The notes below the pieces were generated by a model. The model had not been told where the DNA came from and did not search any database. It was given only the letters and a program-made list of their open reading frames with translations. A stretch of 32,611 bases of DNA from NCBI GenBank assembly GCA_020440825.1, contig JAGRNJ010000035.1, forward strand, positions 1 to 32,611, given 5' to 3'. The position numbers and the translations under genes are program-made. Shown here in pieces: positions 15,694 to 24,440 of the stretch. Positions within the stretch are counted from its first letter, which is position 1. Each line of letters starts with the position of its first letter. Origin of the DNA: Leptospiraceae bacterium (GTDB lineage Bacteria; Spirochaetota; Leptospiria; Turneriellales; Turneriellaceae).

Positions 15694-16692
15694 ATGCAAG
15701 TTACAGTTATGGGTGCCGGTTCATTCGGTACTTCTCTCGCGAAATTACTGGCGGAGAACGGGCATCCCGTTACTCTATGGAGCCACTCTGCCGACACCCT
15801 TGATGCAATTGCTAAAACTGGTGAAAACTCAATCTATTTACCGGGCATAGCACTGCCCAAAATGAATCTTACCCAGGATGCCCAAAACGCTCTGCAAAAT
15901 GCCGAACTGGTCGTGACTGCAGTTCCGGCCCAGGCTACCCGTTCTGTATGGGAAAAGCATCGTGAACACCTGCCGAAAAATGCTCTGGTTGTCTCAGCTT
16001 CGAAGGGCATTGAAATCGGTACCAATGCCCTGGTCTCTGATATTCTGCTCGAAGTTCTCGGTGCAGAGTATCGCAATAAACTTTTTTTTCTTTCAGGTCC
16101 CTCGTTTGCCAAAGAAATTGCGTTGCGTATTCCGACAGCCATAACCATTGCCGGCTGGGACGCCGCTCGCATTCCCGAAATTCAAAAATCATTTCACAAT
16201 GAGTATTTTCGAGTCTATGGCACTGCCGATGTCAATGGGGTTGAACTGGGGGGAGCCTTGAAAAATGTTATGGCGATTGCAACCGGCATATCTGACGGGC
16301 TGGGGTTAGGCAATAATTCCCGGGCTGCGATCATCACCCGCGGGCTGGCTGAAATTGCCAGAATGGGCAAACGAATGGGAGCCGACCCCATGACATTCAT
16401 GGGTCTGGCGGGCATTGGCGATCTGGTCTTGACCTGTACCGGAGATCTATCTCGTAATCGTTCAGTAGGAATTCGCCTGGGCAAAGGCGAAAAACTGAAA
16501 GAAATTGTCGATAGTATGCGGATGGTCGCCGAAGGTGTACCTACTACCCGTAGTGCATATGAACTCGCCCAGCGACTGGGAATTGAATTGCCAATTATGG
16601 AAGGGGTTTATTCTATTCTGTACGAAGATAAACCTGCCAAGACAGCCATTATTGAACTGATGAGCCGCCGCCTCAAGTTTGAAGGTGAGTAA
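15694..16692 (+). CDS. gpsA: Glycerol-3-phosphate dehydrogenase [NAD(P)+]
   Basis: Reduces dihydroxyacetone phosphate to sn-glycerol 3-phosphate, the backbone for phospholipids. 332 residues, normal for GpsA. The nucleotide fold opens at once with GAGSFGTSLA, which fixes the start at the ATG. Other family blocks are VSASKGIE, LSGPSFAKEIALRIPTA, the catalytic-lysine helix GVELGGALKNVMAIATGI, and GLAGIGDLVLTCTGDLSRNR. No Shine-Dalgarno sequence is visible before the ATG. The PBP gene follows after 36 bases on the same strand. Confidence 0.97.
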   Translation: MQVTVMGAGSFGTSLAKLLAENGHPVTLWSHSADTLDAIAKTGENSIYLPGIALPKMNLTQDAQNALQNAELVVTAVPAQATRSVWEKHREHLPKNALVVSASKGIEIGTNALVSDILLEVLGAEYRNKLFFLSGPSFAKEIALRIPTAITIAGWDAARIPEIQKSFHNEYFRVYGTADVNGVELGGALKNVMAIATGISDGLGLGNNSRAAIITRGLAEIARMGKRMGADPMTFMGLAGIGDLVLTCTGDLSRNRSVGIRLGKGEKLKEIVDSMRMVAEGVPTTRSAYELAQRLGIELPIMEGVYSILYEDKPAKTAIIELMSRRLKFEGE

Positions 16693-16728
16693 GGCTTGAC
16701 ACGCAAATATATTTTTTAAGGGTTCACT

Positions 16729-19245
16729 ATGCAGGAATATCCCGATCAATTTCAAAATTCAAATTCTTCTGGCAAAGGCTTTATTCCTTTTATCAGGCGA
16801 AGATGGAAACTGTTGTTCTTTCTGGGGGGGGTCGTTCCCGCCTTTCTCTTTCTGGTTTTTATTATCACCGCCTACATACAATGGCGGGGGGTCAAACCGT
16901 CTGCCGATGAAATCATCGACAGTATGGACCGCGAACTTTCAGGCAATTTGAGCGAGAGGGATAAAACTCCCATTTCAATCTATGACCGAAACGGTATCCT
17001 GATCGGCGAACTTCGACGCACCAGCTTACCTGAAATACGACCTGAAAATATGCAAAACTATTCGGGAATCGTTTGGGCCCTGCTTGCCTCAGAAGACCGG
17101 GAATTTTACAGTCATGGTGGGGTACGCTTAAAAGCGATAATACGGGCACTCTACCAGACTGTGCTGGGTCGCTCAGTACAGGGCGGCAGTACAATAACTC
17201 AGCAACTGGCAAAATTGATTCTCAGTGATGCCGAAGGCGGAAACCGGGGTGACTCAGGTGTGAAAATACGTTCCCGCAATGTCTTCAATAAAGTATCAGA
17301 ACTTTTTTGTACCTGGTATCTTGAGAGAAAATTTGACAAAAATACCATTCTGGCCATGTACTTAAATCGCGTATTTCTGGGTTTTAACAGTGTTGGCTTT
17401 GATGATGCCGCTCGTAAATATTTCGGGGTTTCTGCCAGCCAGCTTTCCCTGGGTGAGGCAGCCCTGCTGGTGGGCATTATTCCCGCCCCATCGAGCTATA
17501 ACCCGACCGTTTCCGTAAAACGGGCACAGAACCGCCAGAAGCTTGTACTGCAGCTGATGGAAGCCAACCCAGATCTTTCACCTACCCCACAGAAATTGAA
17601 TGTAAACCTCGAAATCAAAAGACTTATCGCTAGACATGACATTCAAATGAAAGAGGTCGAAGGCGGAAAAATTTACCGCAGCCGAATCGGTAAATATCCT
17701 TATGCCCGCAATATTGAAAAAAATCTGGCGCCCGATTTTAACAATGAAATTGAAAACTGGCTGCGCAACCAGTTTCCCTCTGAAGAGATAAAGTCATCCG
17801 TTCTGCGTATCGATACCTCTCTGGATCTTCGCAAACAGAAAATTGCGGCAAATCTGATTGAAAAGCGGGTGAAAGCCATACGTGACAATTTTGAGAAAGA
17901 GGCAAAAGAGCTTAAAGGCAAGAACAATACGCAGGAAGAAAAAGATCTGCTGAAACTGATTGCTGCCGGTACCAACGGCAGTATGATTTCAATCAATCCA
18001 GAGAATGGCTATATTGAGACAATGGTGGGCAGTTATCTGTATTCTTCTGCGAGTCCTCTCAACCGGGCCCTGCATATATACCGGCAGCCAGGTTCAACAA
18101 TAAAAAGTCTGGTATATTCACTCGCCCTTGAAGAAAAAATCATCAATCCTCTTTCTGTGGTAGAAGACAAAGCAGTCAGTGCGGGCGGCTACTCTCCTCG
18201 CAACTGGTATTCCGGGTATAGGGGAAAGATGCTCACCAGAAATGCCTTCGCACTGTCTGTCAATACGATTCCAGTCATGCTGCTCAAAGAAGTCGGGGTA
18301 GGAAAAATGGTCAATACCATGCAGGCAATGCTGGGCATGACCGATGAAGAAATCGACAAGAGAATTGACGGTCGGGCTAACCTGTCCATGGCCTTAGGAT
18401 CTATAGAGGTCTCTCCTATTGAGCTGGCCCGTATTTATGCGAGTCTGGCTTCTGGCGGCTACAGGGTTGACCCTGTGATGGTTACCAGAGTCAAAAGCTT
18501 TGATAACCAGGATTTATTTGTTTATGAACCTCCCGAAGAAAAAACCCCAGTAATTGACCCGATTGCCGCAGCCATGACGTTAAATTTAATGCAGGGTGTT
18601 ATCTCTGAAGGCGGCACTATGGTCGTTAAAAATAAAAAGCTGCAGGAACTGGCTGGCGGTAAAACCGGTACTGTACAATCACCCGCTTCGGCCAAGAAAC
18701 GCTGGCACCGAACCGGTGTTCGTGACACCTGGTTTGCGGGAGTATTACCGAATGAGGTAACCGTAATCTGGATCGGGAATGAACAGGGAGCCCCGATACC
18801 CGGTTCTGGCGGGGGAAACACAGGCTCAGTCTGGCAGGAATACAGTGAAAATCTGGTAGCCTCGGGACGACTCGATAAATCTAAATTTTTACCCCCCTTA
18901 CCTGATTCAGCCTACAAGACAGCTATCTGCGCAGATTCGGGCATGCTGTTAAACCCTGAACTGGAATGTGAGCATCCGCTTTACAATCAGGTGTTTTACC
19001 CCGAATTACAACCCAGATTCGAGCAGCGAACCGAAGAATACCTGGCTATGATGCGTAAGGCGGCAGAAGAACTGGTTCCCAGAGAAGGAGAATCAGAGAT
19101 CAATCCGTTTGGTGAGAGCGGCCCGCCTGTAATCGGGGCAGCTGCAAAAAAACTCGATATGTCAAATGCCGGTGGGGTTGAACTCGAAGATTCGGGCAGC
19201 ATCGCTGCTTCTGCCCCTCAGGAATGGCAATTTGAAGAAGAATAA
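16729..19245 (+). CDS. Class A penicillin-binding protein (PBP1a type)
   Basis: Bifunctional peptidoglycan synthase of the inner membrane. A basic cytoplasmic head leads to one membrane helix (about residues 28-51). The glycosyltransferase 51 domain has the catalytic Glu122 in SEDREFYSHGG, the GGSTITQQLAK motif, and GEAALLVGIIPAPSSYNP. The transpeptidase domain has all three active-site motifs: Ser456-T-I-Lys459, Ser510-V-Asn512 and K645-T-G-T. The C-terminal tail (about 700-838) is rich in Pro, Gly and Glu with no clear domain. At 838 residues it is in the usual range. It follows gpsA by 36 bases. Its last codons form part of the terminator stem. Confidence 0.96.
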   Translation: MQEYPDQFQNSNSSGKGFIPFIRRRWKLLFFLGGVVPAFLFLVFIITAYIQWRGVKPSADEIIDSMDRELSGNLSERDKTPISIYDRNGILIGELRRTSLPEIRPENMQNYSGIVWALLASEDREFYSHGGVRLKAIIRALYQTVLGRSVQGGSTITQQLAKLILSDAEGGNRGDSGVKIRSRNVFNKVSELFCTWYLERKFDKNTILAMYLNRVFLGFNSVGFDDAARKYFGVSASQLSLGEAALLVGIIPAPSSYNPTVSVKRAQNRQKLVLQLMEANPDLSPTPQKLNVNLEIKRLIARHDIQMKEVEGGKIYRSRIGKYPYARNIEKNLAPDFNNEIENWLRNQFPSEEIKSSVLRIDTSLDLRKQKIAANLIEKRVKAIRDNFEKEAKELKGKNNTQEEKDLLKLIAAGTNGSMISINPENGYIETMVGSYLYSSASPLNRALHIYRQPGSTIKSLVYSLALEEKIINPLSVVEDKAVSAGGYSPRNWYSGYRGKMLTRNAFALSVNTIPVMLLKEVGVGKMVNTMQAMLGMTDEEIDKRIDGRANLSMALGSIEVSPIELARIYASLASGGYRVDPVMVTRVKSFDNQDLFVYEPPEEKTPVIDPIAAAMTLNLMQGVISEGGTMVVKNKKLQELAGGKTGTVQSPASAKKRWHRTGVRDTWFAGVLPNEVTVIWIGNEQGAPIPGSGGGNTGSVWQEYSENLVASGRLDKSKFLPPLPDSAYKTAICADSGMLLNPELECEHPLYNQVFYPELQPRFEQRTEEYLAMMRKAAEELVPREGESEINPFGESGPPVIGAAAKKLDMSNAGGVELEDSGSIAASAPQEWQFEEE

Positions 19246-19267
19246 TTCTCTTCAAATTGCTATTTTT
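19227..19267 (+). terminator. Intrinsic terminator overlapping the PBP stop codon
   Basis: GCAATTTGAAGA (19227-19238) pairs with TCTTCAAATTGC (19249-19260), followed by TATTTTT. The left arm lies inside the last codons of the PBP gene, so the protein's C terminus (QFEEE) is partly set by the terminator. Confidence 0.78.
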
Positions 19268-19280
19268 ATATTTCAACGAC

Positions 19281-20606
19281 CTAAGACACAGATTCAGGCT
19301 GCGGCAGCCGTTCAATTATTGCCTGTACATGACTCAAAAAGGATGTGGGATCAAAAATATATTCCCATTTTTCTTGTGGGATGTTTTTCAATAAATCCTG
19401 AGATGAAAGCCTCTCTCTGAGTCCCGGGCCATTGGCATCTGCCCATACGTTCATTGCTTCGGTCTGTACTATTTTATAGACCTCTTCTCTGGTAAGACCA
19501 AGTTCTTCGGTCAACACCAGCAAGGCCCGGCTTGAATAAAGTAAGCCTTTGGTTGAGTCCAGTGCCCGGGCACAATTTTCGGGATAAACATTGAGATTGC
19601 CAATCACAAACGTCATTTTTTGAATCATATACTCAAGCAAATTGGTCGCATCTGGCAAGATAACCCGTTCTGCCCCAGAGTGAGAAATATCCCGCTCATG
19701 CCAGAGACCTACATTTTGCAGACCTGTTTGTGCATAACCTGTCAAGACCCGGGAGAGGCCGCAGATTCGCTCGCATAAAATAGGATTGCGCTTATGCGGC
19801 ATTGCGGATGAGCCCTTCTGGCCTTTTTGAAATGGTTCTTCAAGCTCACGGCTTTCTGTCTTCTGCAACAGTCGAATTTCCTGAGCCAGCCGGCTTAAAC
19901 CGGTTCCATACAGTGCGATTGCATTCAACAGGGCAGCATGTCGGTCTCTGGGAATCACCTGGGTTGAAACCGGTTCAGCCTGCAGATTCAGTTTATTGAG
20001 AACAAAAGCTTCCAGTTCGGGCGGTAATTGTGAATAGGTACCTACCGCCCCTGATATTTTGCCAAATGAGGTTTCTGCAATTGCTGACTTTAACCGTTCA
20101 TGATTCCTTAGAGTTTCTGTATAGTAGCCTGCCAGTTTCAGTCCCATGGTCGTAGGTTCTGCATGCACGCCATGGGTTCGGCCAACGGTGATTAAATCTT
20201 TCAGTTCATTGACCTGAGCGTACAGCTCTTTCAATAGTTCAGAGGAAGCCTTGAGAATGGCCTCGCCTGTTTGCATAAGAATTACCGAGAGCCCGGTGTC
20301 GACGACATCTGATGAGGTGAGGCCAAAATGAATAAAACGTGATGAACTGCCGACATTTTCGGCCACATTGGTCAGAAATGCAATCACATCGTGGTGCACC
20401 TGGTTTTCAATCTCCAGAACACGCTCGACTATAAATGCAGGGCCGGAACTCAAGACTTTATGAATCTGCTGCCAGTCAGCTTCGGGTATTTTTTTTTCAT
20501 TATACCAGTATTCACAGGCATACAGCTCAATCTGCTGCCAGATTTCAAATTTTCTGTGCAGGGACCACGCATCCCGCATTTCCCGGGTAGAATATCTGTC
20601 GATCAT
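19281..20606 (-). CDS. purB: Adenylosuccinate lyase
   Basis: Cleaves SAICAR and adenylosuccinate in purine synthesis. The 441-residue protein has the superfamily motifs GLTSSDVVDT (95-104), GRTHGVHAEPTTMG (142-155) and the signature loop SSAMPHKRNP (266-275) with the catalytic Ser. It acts directly after PurC in the pathway, yet lies about 16 kb from the purC-purS-purQ group and in its own unit. It converges on the PBP gene; only 35 bases separate the stops. Confidence 0.96.
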   Translation of the reverse strand: MIDRYSTREMRDAWSLHRKFEIWQQIELYACEYWYNEKKIPEADWQQIHKVLSSGPAFIVERVLEIENQVHHDVIAFLTNVAENVGSSSRFIHFGLTSSDVVDTGLSVILMQTGEAILKASSELLKELYAQVNELKDLITVGRTHGVHAEPTTMGLKLAGYYTETLRNHERLKSAIAETSFGKISGAVGTYSQLPPELEAFVLNKLNLQAEPVSTQVIPRDRHAALLNAIALYGTGLSRLAQEIRLLQKTESRELEEPFQKGQKGSSAMPHKRNPILCERICGLSRVLTGYAQTGLQNVGLWHERDISHSGAERVILPDATNLLEYMIQKMTFVIGNLNVYPENCARALDSTKGLLYSSRALLVLTEELGLTREEVYKIVQTEAMNVWADANGPGLRERLSSQDLLKNIPQEKWEYIFDPTSFLSHVQAIIERLPQPESVS

Positions 20607-20795
20607 ACGTCGTAGTAGAATATGGAATCAGACAGAAAATAGTTATTTTATTTCAAAGGAATGTTGTATTTTTGAAGCTGTAATCGTCATAGCAGAAAAC
20701 AATAAAATTTGATGATCAAAAATTTTGAGTTTACACTATGATTTTCCGATAATTTACTGTGAAGGTCATAGACGACAAACTAAATCGAGGTTAAG
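20607..20795. promoter_or_regulatory. Divergent promoter region for purB and the 20796 gene
   Basis: On the plus strand TTGAGT (20725-20730), exactly 17 bases, then GATAAT (20748-20753) make a good sigma-70-type promoter, with a start expected near 20760. Just upstream, TTTGAT-G-ATCAAA (20708-20720) is a perfect six-base-arm palindrome inside a wider AAAATTT...AAATTTT symmetry; its centre would be near -46, a common place for an activator. The ribosome-binding site is GAGG at 20788-20791. I see no clear purB promoter. Confidence 0.5.
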
Positions 20796-21503
20796 ATGAA
20801 AAATAAACTACTGCACCCAATACTCGCAACCTGCTTGCTACTCGTATTCGTAAATTCCAATTATGCTATTGATGACGCATTCAAAGCGGGGAAAGACACC
20901 TCTTTGCAGGAATCTGAAGAATTAAAGAAAACAGAAGAGGCCATGGATGCCAAAATCAAAGAAATCAATGAAAAACTTCAGAGATTCTCAATTCTTAAAA
21001 ACATACCGGTAAAATATACCCCAGAAAGAACAACTTTCGCAAAAGATGAAAAAGATGGAACCTATATTGAACTCCAGAGCTACAGCTTTATACCGCTGGC
21101 ATTCAACTACGGTAAACCGGTAGGCAGCCGCCATAAAACCATGCGACTGTATTACAGCGGGGATACCCTGTCAAAAGTAGAAAGTGAGATTGTTGAAGAA
21201 AACTTTCACGAACAGACAAAATACGTAAGTAAAGTGGTTGACCCTAACCCTCTCGATGCTACCTCTATCGATATCGAGATTTCCATGTCATTCAACAATG
21301 GTGAACCATATAAAGTTGTTTTAGAGAAAATGGAAAATACCCGTACCAATCCTTTACGCTTGAATTTTAAGCGGGATGTCTACATTCCTCATATCACCTA
21401 TTTTGAAAAAATGTTCAGATTTACTGAAGAGTTTCAAAAACGCTATGGCACAAATAACGACATTGTAGCCATCGAAACCTTGAAACGCTCACTTCAATAT
21501 TAA
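20796..21503 (+). CDS. Exported protein of unknown function
   Basis: 235 residues. A signal peptide (MKNKLLHPILATCLLLVFVN then SNYA, cleavage after Ala24) is followed by a charged coiled-coil-like helix (about 35-62, ESEELKKTEEAMDAKIKEI) and a largely beta region with strands such as TYIELQSYSFIPLAF and KTMRLYYSGDTLSKVESEI. The mature part has no Cys. No family recognised. It has its own promoter and terminator, so it is probably a single-gene unit in spite of the signalling cassette that follows. Confidence 0.75.
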   Translation: MKNKLLHPILATCLLLVFVNSNYAIDDAFKAGKDTSLQESEELKKTEEAMDAKIKEINEKLQRFSILKNIPVKYTPERTTFAKDEKDGTYIELQSYSFIPLAFNYGKPVGSRHKTMRLYYSGDTLSKVESEIVEENFHEQTKYVSKVVDPNPLDATSIDIEISMSFNNGEPYKVVLEKMENTRTNPLRLNFKRDVYIPHITYFEKMFRFTEEFQKRYGTNNDIVAIETLKRSLQY

Positions 21504-21524
21504 ATTTAAGTTTAATCTCGGTCT

Positions 21525-21567
21525 AGCCCCGGTTCCAGTTTTTATGGTCGGGGCTTTTCTATTTTTT
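21525..21567 (+). terminator. Intrinsic terminator placed two bases before the kinase start codon
   Basis: AGCCCCG (21525-21531) pairs with CGGGGCT (21549-21555), followed by TTTCTATTTTTT. The kinase ATG begins at 21569, so the terminator occupies the whole space where a ribosome-binding site would be expected. Confidence 0.82.
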
Positions 21568-21568
21568 A

Positions 21569-22606
21569 ATGTACCCACAACTCCCCTTTTTAAGCTTTGA
21601 AATTGACCCAGAAAGTCGCCAATTGATTCCGGTCAATTCAGAAGGACTTCATTTTCTCGAAAAAATCGGCTCTCGCACCGACGCGCCATGCTTTAGCCGT
21701 CTTTTCGGGCGATCTGCTCCCTGTGAATTCTGTAAATTATCACACACTGAAGGTGAGAAGCCCTCTGAAATAACTGCACATGAGATTGAAATTCCATTGC
21801 AGGCAGAACCTGTACCTGAGCTGACCCCTCACCTGTTATTTCAGAGTGAGACCGAGACCGGGCATATTATCGACATTATCATACCAGACCAGCGTCGACG
21901 GGAAAAAGTACAGCAGAGAGAAATGAATGATAAACTGGTCATGCTGGGCAGACTGGTGCAGACCGTTGCTCATGAGTTGAATAATCCTTTGGCTGGCGCC
22001 TCTTTAATGCTGCAGTCTCTAATGAACCGGGCTGAAATTCCCGAACAGGAAAGTACATATCTAAAAATGGCCCTCGATGAAATTCACCGGGCACAATCGA
22101 TCATTGATGAAATTTTCTCTTTCAAAAAATCAACTTCTTATGAGTTAGTAAGAATTTCAATAGAAGAACTGGTAAGAGATTGTATTGATGCATTTCTGCG
22201 AACCCAATCATCAGATATCCAGATCAAAATCTATTCTTATCTGTCAGGTAAACCTATAATACTGGCAAATGCTCATAAAATTCGTCAGGTTTTTGAGAAC
22301 CTGTTTCAGAATTCTATTGAAGCAGCAAAACAGGATTATAAGACAGATATCTGGGTTTTGCTGCGCCAAACCGGAATATACTCTCAATCGATAGAAATTC
22401 AGATCATTGACAATGCAGGCGGGATACCGGAACAAGCTATGCGCAGTGTCTTTGATCCCTATTTTACCACCAAAGATACTCGAACCAATCTGGGATTGGG
22501 ATTATTCGTTGTGCAGAGAATTATACATGAACATAATGGTGAAATTTCAGTGCATTCCCGTGATAGCTTTTCCCGATTCAGTCTGCGGTTTCCCATTCAA
22601 AACTGA
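21569..22606 (+). CDS. Cytoplasmic PAS-like sensor histidine kinase
   Basis: 345 residues with no membrane segment. The N-terminal part (1-115) looks like a PAS fold and carries three Cys in the pattern Cys41 ... Cys52-x2-Cys55 (CFSRLFGRSAPCEFC), a motif seen in some PAS sensors that may bind metal or respond to redox. The phosphoacceptor is His135 in TVAHELNNPLAG, followed by N-box ENLFQNSIEA (Asn244), DNAGGIP (281-287), FDPYFTTK and GLGLFV, so the catalytic domain is complete (NtrB/HisKA type). No ribosome-binding site precedes the ATG because a terminator sits there. The next gene, 21 bases downstream, encodes a receiver protein and is its likely partner. Confidence 0.92.
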   Translation: MYPQLPFLSFEIDPESRQLIPVNSEGLHFLEKIGSRTDAPCFSRLFGRSAPCEFCKLSHTEGEKPSEITAHEIEIPLQAEPVPELTPHLLFQSETETGHIIDIIIPDQRRREKVQQREMNDKLVMLGRLVQTVAHELNNPLAGASLMLQSLMNRAEIPEQESTYLKMALDEIHRAQSIIDEIFSFKKSTSYELVRISIEELVRDCIDAFLRTQSSDIQIKIYSYLSGKPIILANAHKIRQVFENLFQNSIEAAKQDYKTDIWVLLRQTGIYSQSIEIQIIDNAGGIPEQAMRSVFDPYFTTKDTRTNLGLGLFVVQRIIHEHNGEISVHSRDSFSRFSLRFPIQN

Positions 22607-22627
22607 ATTGACAAGTGGGAACAGATA

Positions 22628-23695
22628 ATGCCATCCATTTCTCCTTCAGAAGGTTTACTGGCAGAGTCGCGGTTAAAGGCCGGGAATTACAAAGTCCTGT
22701 TGATTGAAGATGCCGAATCGATCATGCTGGCGATTCGAGACTATCTGCGCCCCTTTTTTCGTCTGCAATCGGCAGGCGGTATTCAGGAAGCACTCGAAGC
22801 CTACAAAGCAGCTCTCGCTGAAAATGATGCTTTTCACCTCGTGATTGCCGACATTAACCTGCCCGATGGCCGGGCATTTGAACTGGTCAAAGAAATGCGT
22901 AAACTGAATCGGCATTGTAAATATATTCTGATTACTGCATACAATATCAATTTCTATATCGAAACAATTCGAGAACATGAGATTGATCAGGTCATAACCA
23001 AACATTCTCAACTGTCGCTGCATGATATCTATGTAACGGCTTATAAAACTCTTACCAAAGATATCTTTGGTCTCAATAAATATTTCAAAGATCTTCACGT
23101 TCTGTTTTCAGCCGAACAACCGGGAGAGGTTGTGCTCGAAAATAAATTTTTGTACAGTACTGTAATTCGCTCTTCACAGGACCGTGATTTCTGGTCAGAT
23201 GCAGTAGCGGATGTTTTCAAGACGCAGGCAGGTCTATCGCAGGCTATTTCAAAACTGGTAATTGATGAAATTACCATGAATGCCATGGTTCGTGCACCGC
23301 AGAATGATGACGGCAGTTTTCGCTATCAGAAAAGAATTTCTGGGCGGGATATTTTAGTTCCAGAAAATAAAGTGAATCTGCATCCCGAAGATTACTTTAT
23401 CTTTCAGTATGGTATTTACGATGACTGGGCAATTTTTTGCTGCCAGGACCCGCAGGGAACACTGCGTAAAAAAGAAATCTTATACCGGCTCAAACGTCAT
23501 CTTGCAGTTACAGAAGACACCGGGTTACCTGAAGGCGCCGGAGACCCGCATGGCAGAGGGATCTTTCTCTTGCGGGAACATTTAACCCATCTGGTTTTCA
23601 ATATCCAGAGAGACAGAAAAACGGAAATAATTTGTCTGTACAATATGAAGAACGATCTTCCTTATAAAAATATCTCGATTTATGAAATTGAATAA
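22628..23695 (+). CDS. Response-regulator receiver fused to an RsbW-like GHKL ATPase domain
   Basis: 355 residues. The receiver (about 20-135) is complete: acidic Asp28, phosphoacceptor Asp75 in IADINLPDG, Thr103 and Lys125. Instead of a DNA-binding domain, the C-terminal half (about 165-340) looks like an anti-sigma-factor kinase/HATPase fold: N-box-like KLVIDEITMNAMV (Glu214, Asn218), a G1-like CCQDPQG (271-277), and a glycine loop GDPHGRGIFLLREHL (305-319). Output is therefore probably protein-protein switching or Ser phosphorylation, not DNA binding. The ATG of the ABC gene lies 14 bases inside its 3' end, showing translational coupling. The ATPase assignment rests on motif reading and needs a profile search. 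Confidence 0.82.
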   Translation: MPSISPSEGLLAESRLKAGNYKVLLIEDAESIMLAIRDYLRPFFRLQSAGGIQEALEAYKAALAENDAFHLVIADINLPDGRAFELVKEMRKLNRHCKYILITAYNINFYIETIREHEIDQVITKHSQLSLHDIYVTAYKTLTKDIFGLNKYFKDLHVLFSAEQPGEVVLENKFLYSTVIRSSQDRDFWSDAVADVFKTQAGLSQAISKLVIDEITMNAMVRAPQNDDGSFRYQKRISGRDILVPENKVNLHPEDYFIFQYGIYDDWAIFCCQDPQGTLRKKEILYRLKRHLAVTEDTGLPEGAGDPHGRGIFLLREHLTHLVFNIQRDRKTEIICLYNMKNDLPYKNISIYEIE

Positions 23696-24440
23696 AAAAG
23701 ACCCTCCGCCCGTATTGTTGCAAATGGAGAATATTTCTTTTCGTTACGGGAAGCGCTCGATTCTCAATGATACTGATCTGACAATTGAGCCGGGCACTTT
23801 CACCAGTATTATTGGCCCGTCGGGGTGTGGTAAATCAACTCTGCTGTATATACTGGGCGGTTTTTTGAAACCTGATTCAGGAAACTATCTTTTCAATGGC
23901 AGCAAAGTCTATAGCCTGGGTGAATTTGGACTCGGGAGATTTCGCAAGAAAAATATCGGGTTTTTATTTCAGGACTTTCGGCTGCTGCCTTTTTTGAGTG
24001 CCGAAAAAAATCTGGCATTACCCGGTGCATTCACAGGCAAGAAACTGTCGATACAGGAACGCCATGAACTGATGCATTCTCTGGGAATTTTTGAGCGCAG
24101 AAAGGCTAAACCAGCTGAACTCTCTGGCGGAGAAGCACAAAGGGTAGCACTTGCGAGAGCACTCCTGCTCAAGCCCTCACTCTTATTGCTGGATGAACCG
24201 ACCGGAAATCTTGATGAGAAGACAGAATCTGAAATACTGCAGGTACTCATGAAACTGAAAGAAACCGGCCTGGCTCTGGTTTGTGTAACCCATGCAAAAT
24301 CAGTCATGCTGCACAGTGATCGGGTGCTGGCACTGCAAGAAGGAAAACTTACGGAAGTCAATCTTAAACCTGAAGCGGCACCAAAAACCAGAACCAAAAA
24401 GGCCGGTACGATAAAAAAACGGAAAACGTCGGAAAAGTAG
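23682..24440 (+). CDS. ABC transporter ATPase, LolD/FtsE/MacB type
   Basis: 252 residues. It has Walker A GPSGCGKS (45-52), Q-loop Gln97, the signature LSGGEAQ (148-154), Walker B LLLLDE with Glu172, the D-loop GNLD and switch His204. The short domain and RYGKRSILND start fit the exporter-like group whose partners are FtsX/LolC-type permeases. A Lys-rich tail (about 232-252) is extra. The start overlaps the receiver gene by 14 bases, and the stop abuts the permease ATG with no gap. An internal ATG at residue 15 also exists but would lose the coupling. Confidence 0.93.
   Translation: MKLNKKDPPPVLLQMENISFRYGKRSILNDTDLTIEPGTFTSIIGPSGCGKSTLLYILGGFLKPDSGNYLFNGSKVYSLGEFGLGRFRKKNIGFLFQDFRLLPFLSAEKNLALPGAFTGKKLSIQERHELMHSLGIFERRKAKPAELSGGEAQRVALARALLLKPSLLLLDEPTGNLDEKTESEILQVLMKLKETGLALVCVTHAKSVMLHSDRVLALQEGKLTEVNLKPEAAPKTRTKKAGTIKKRKTSEK

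Noticed and set aside
22673-23098. 141-codon minus-strand open frame in the receiver gene
   Set aside because: It lies opposite an intact receiver domain with all conserved residues and shows no family pattern.
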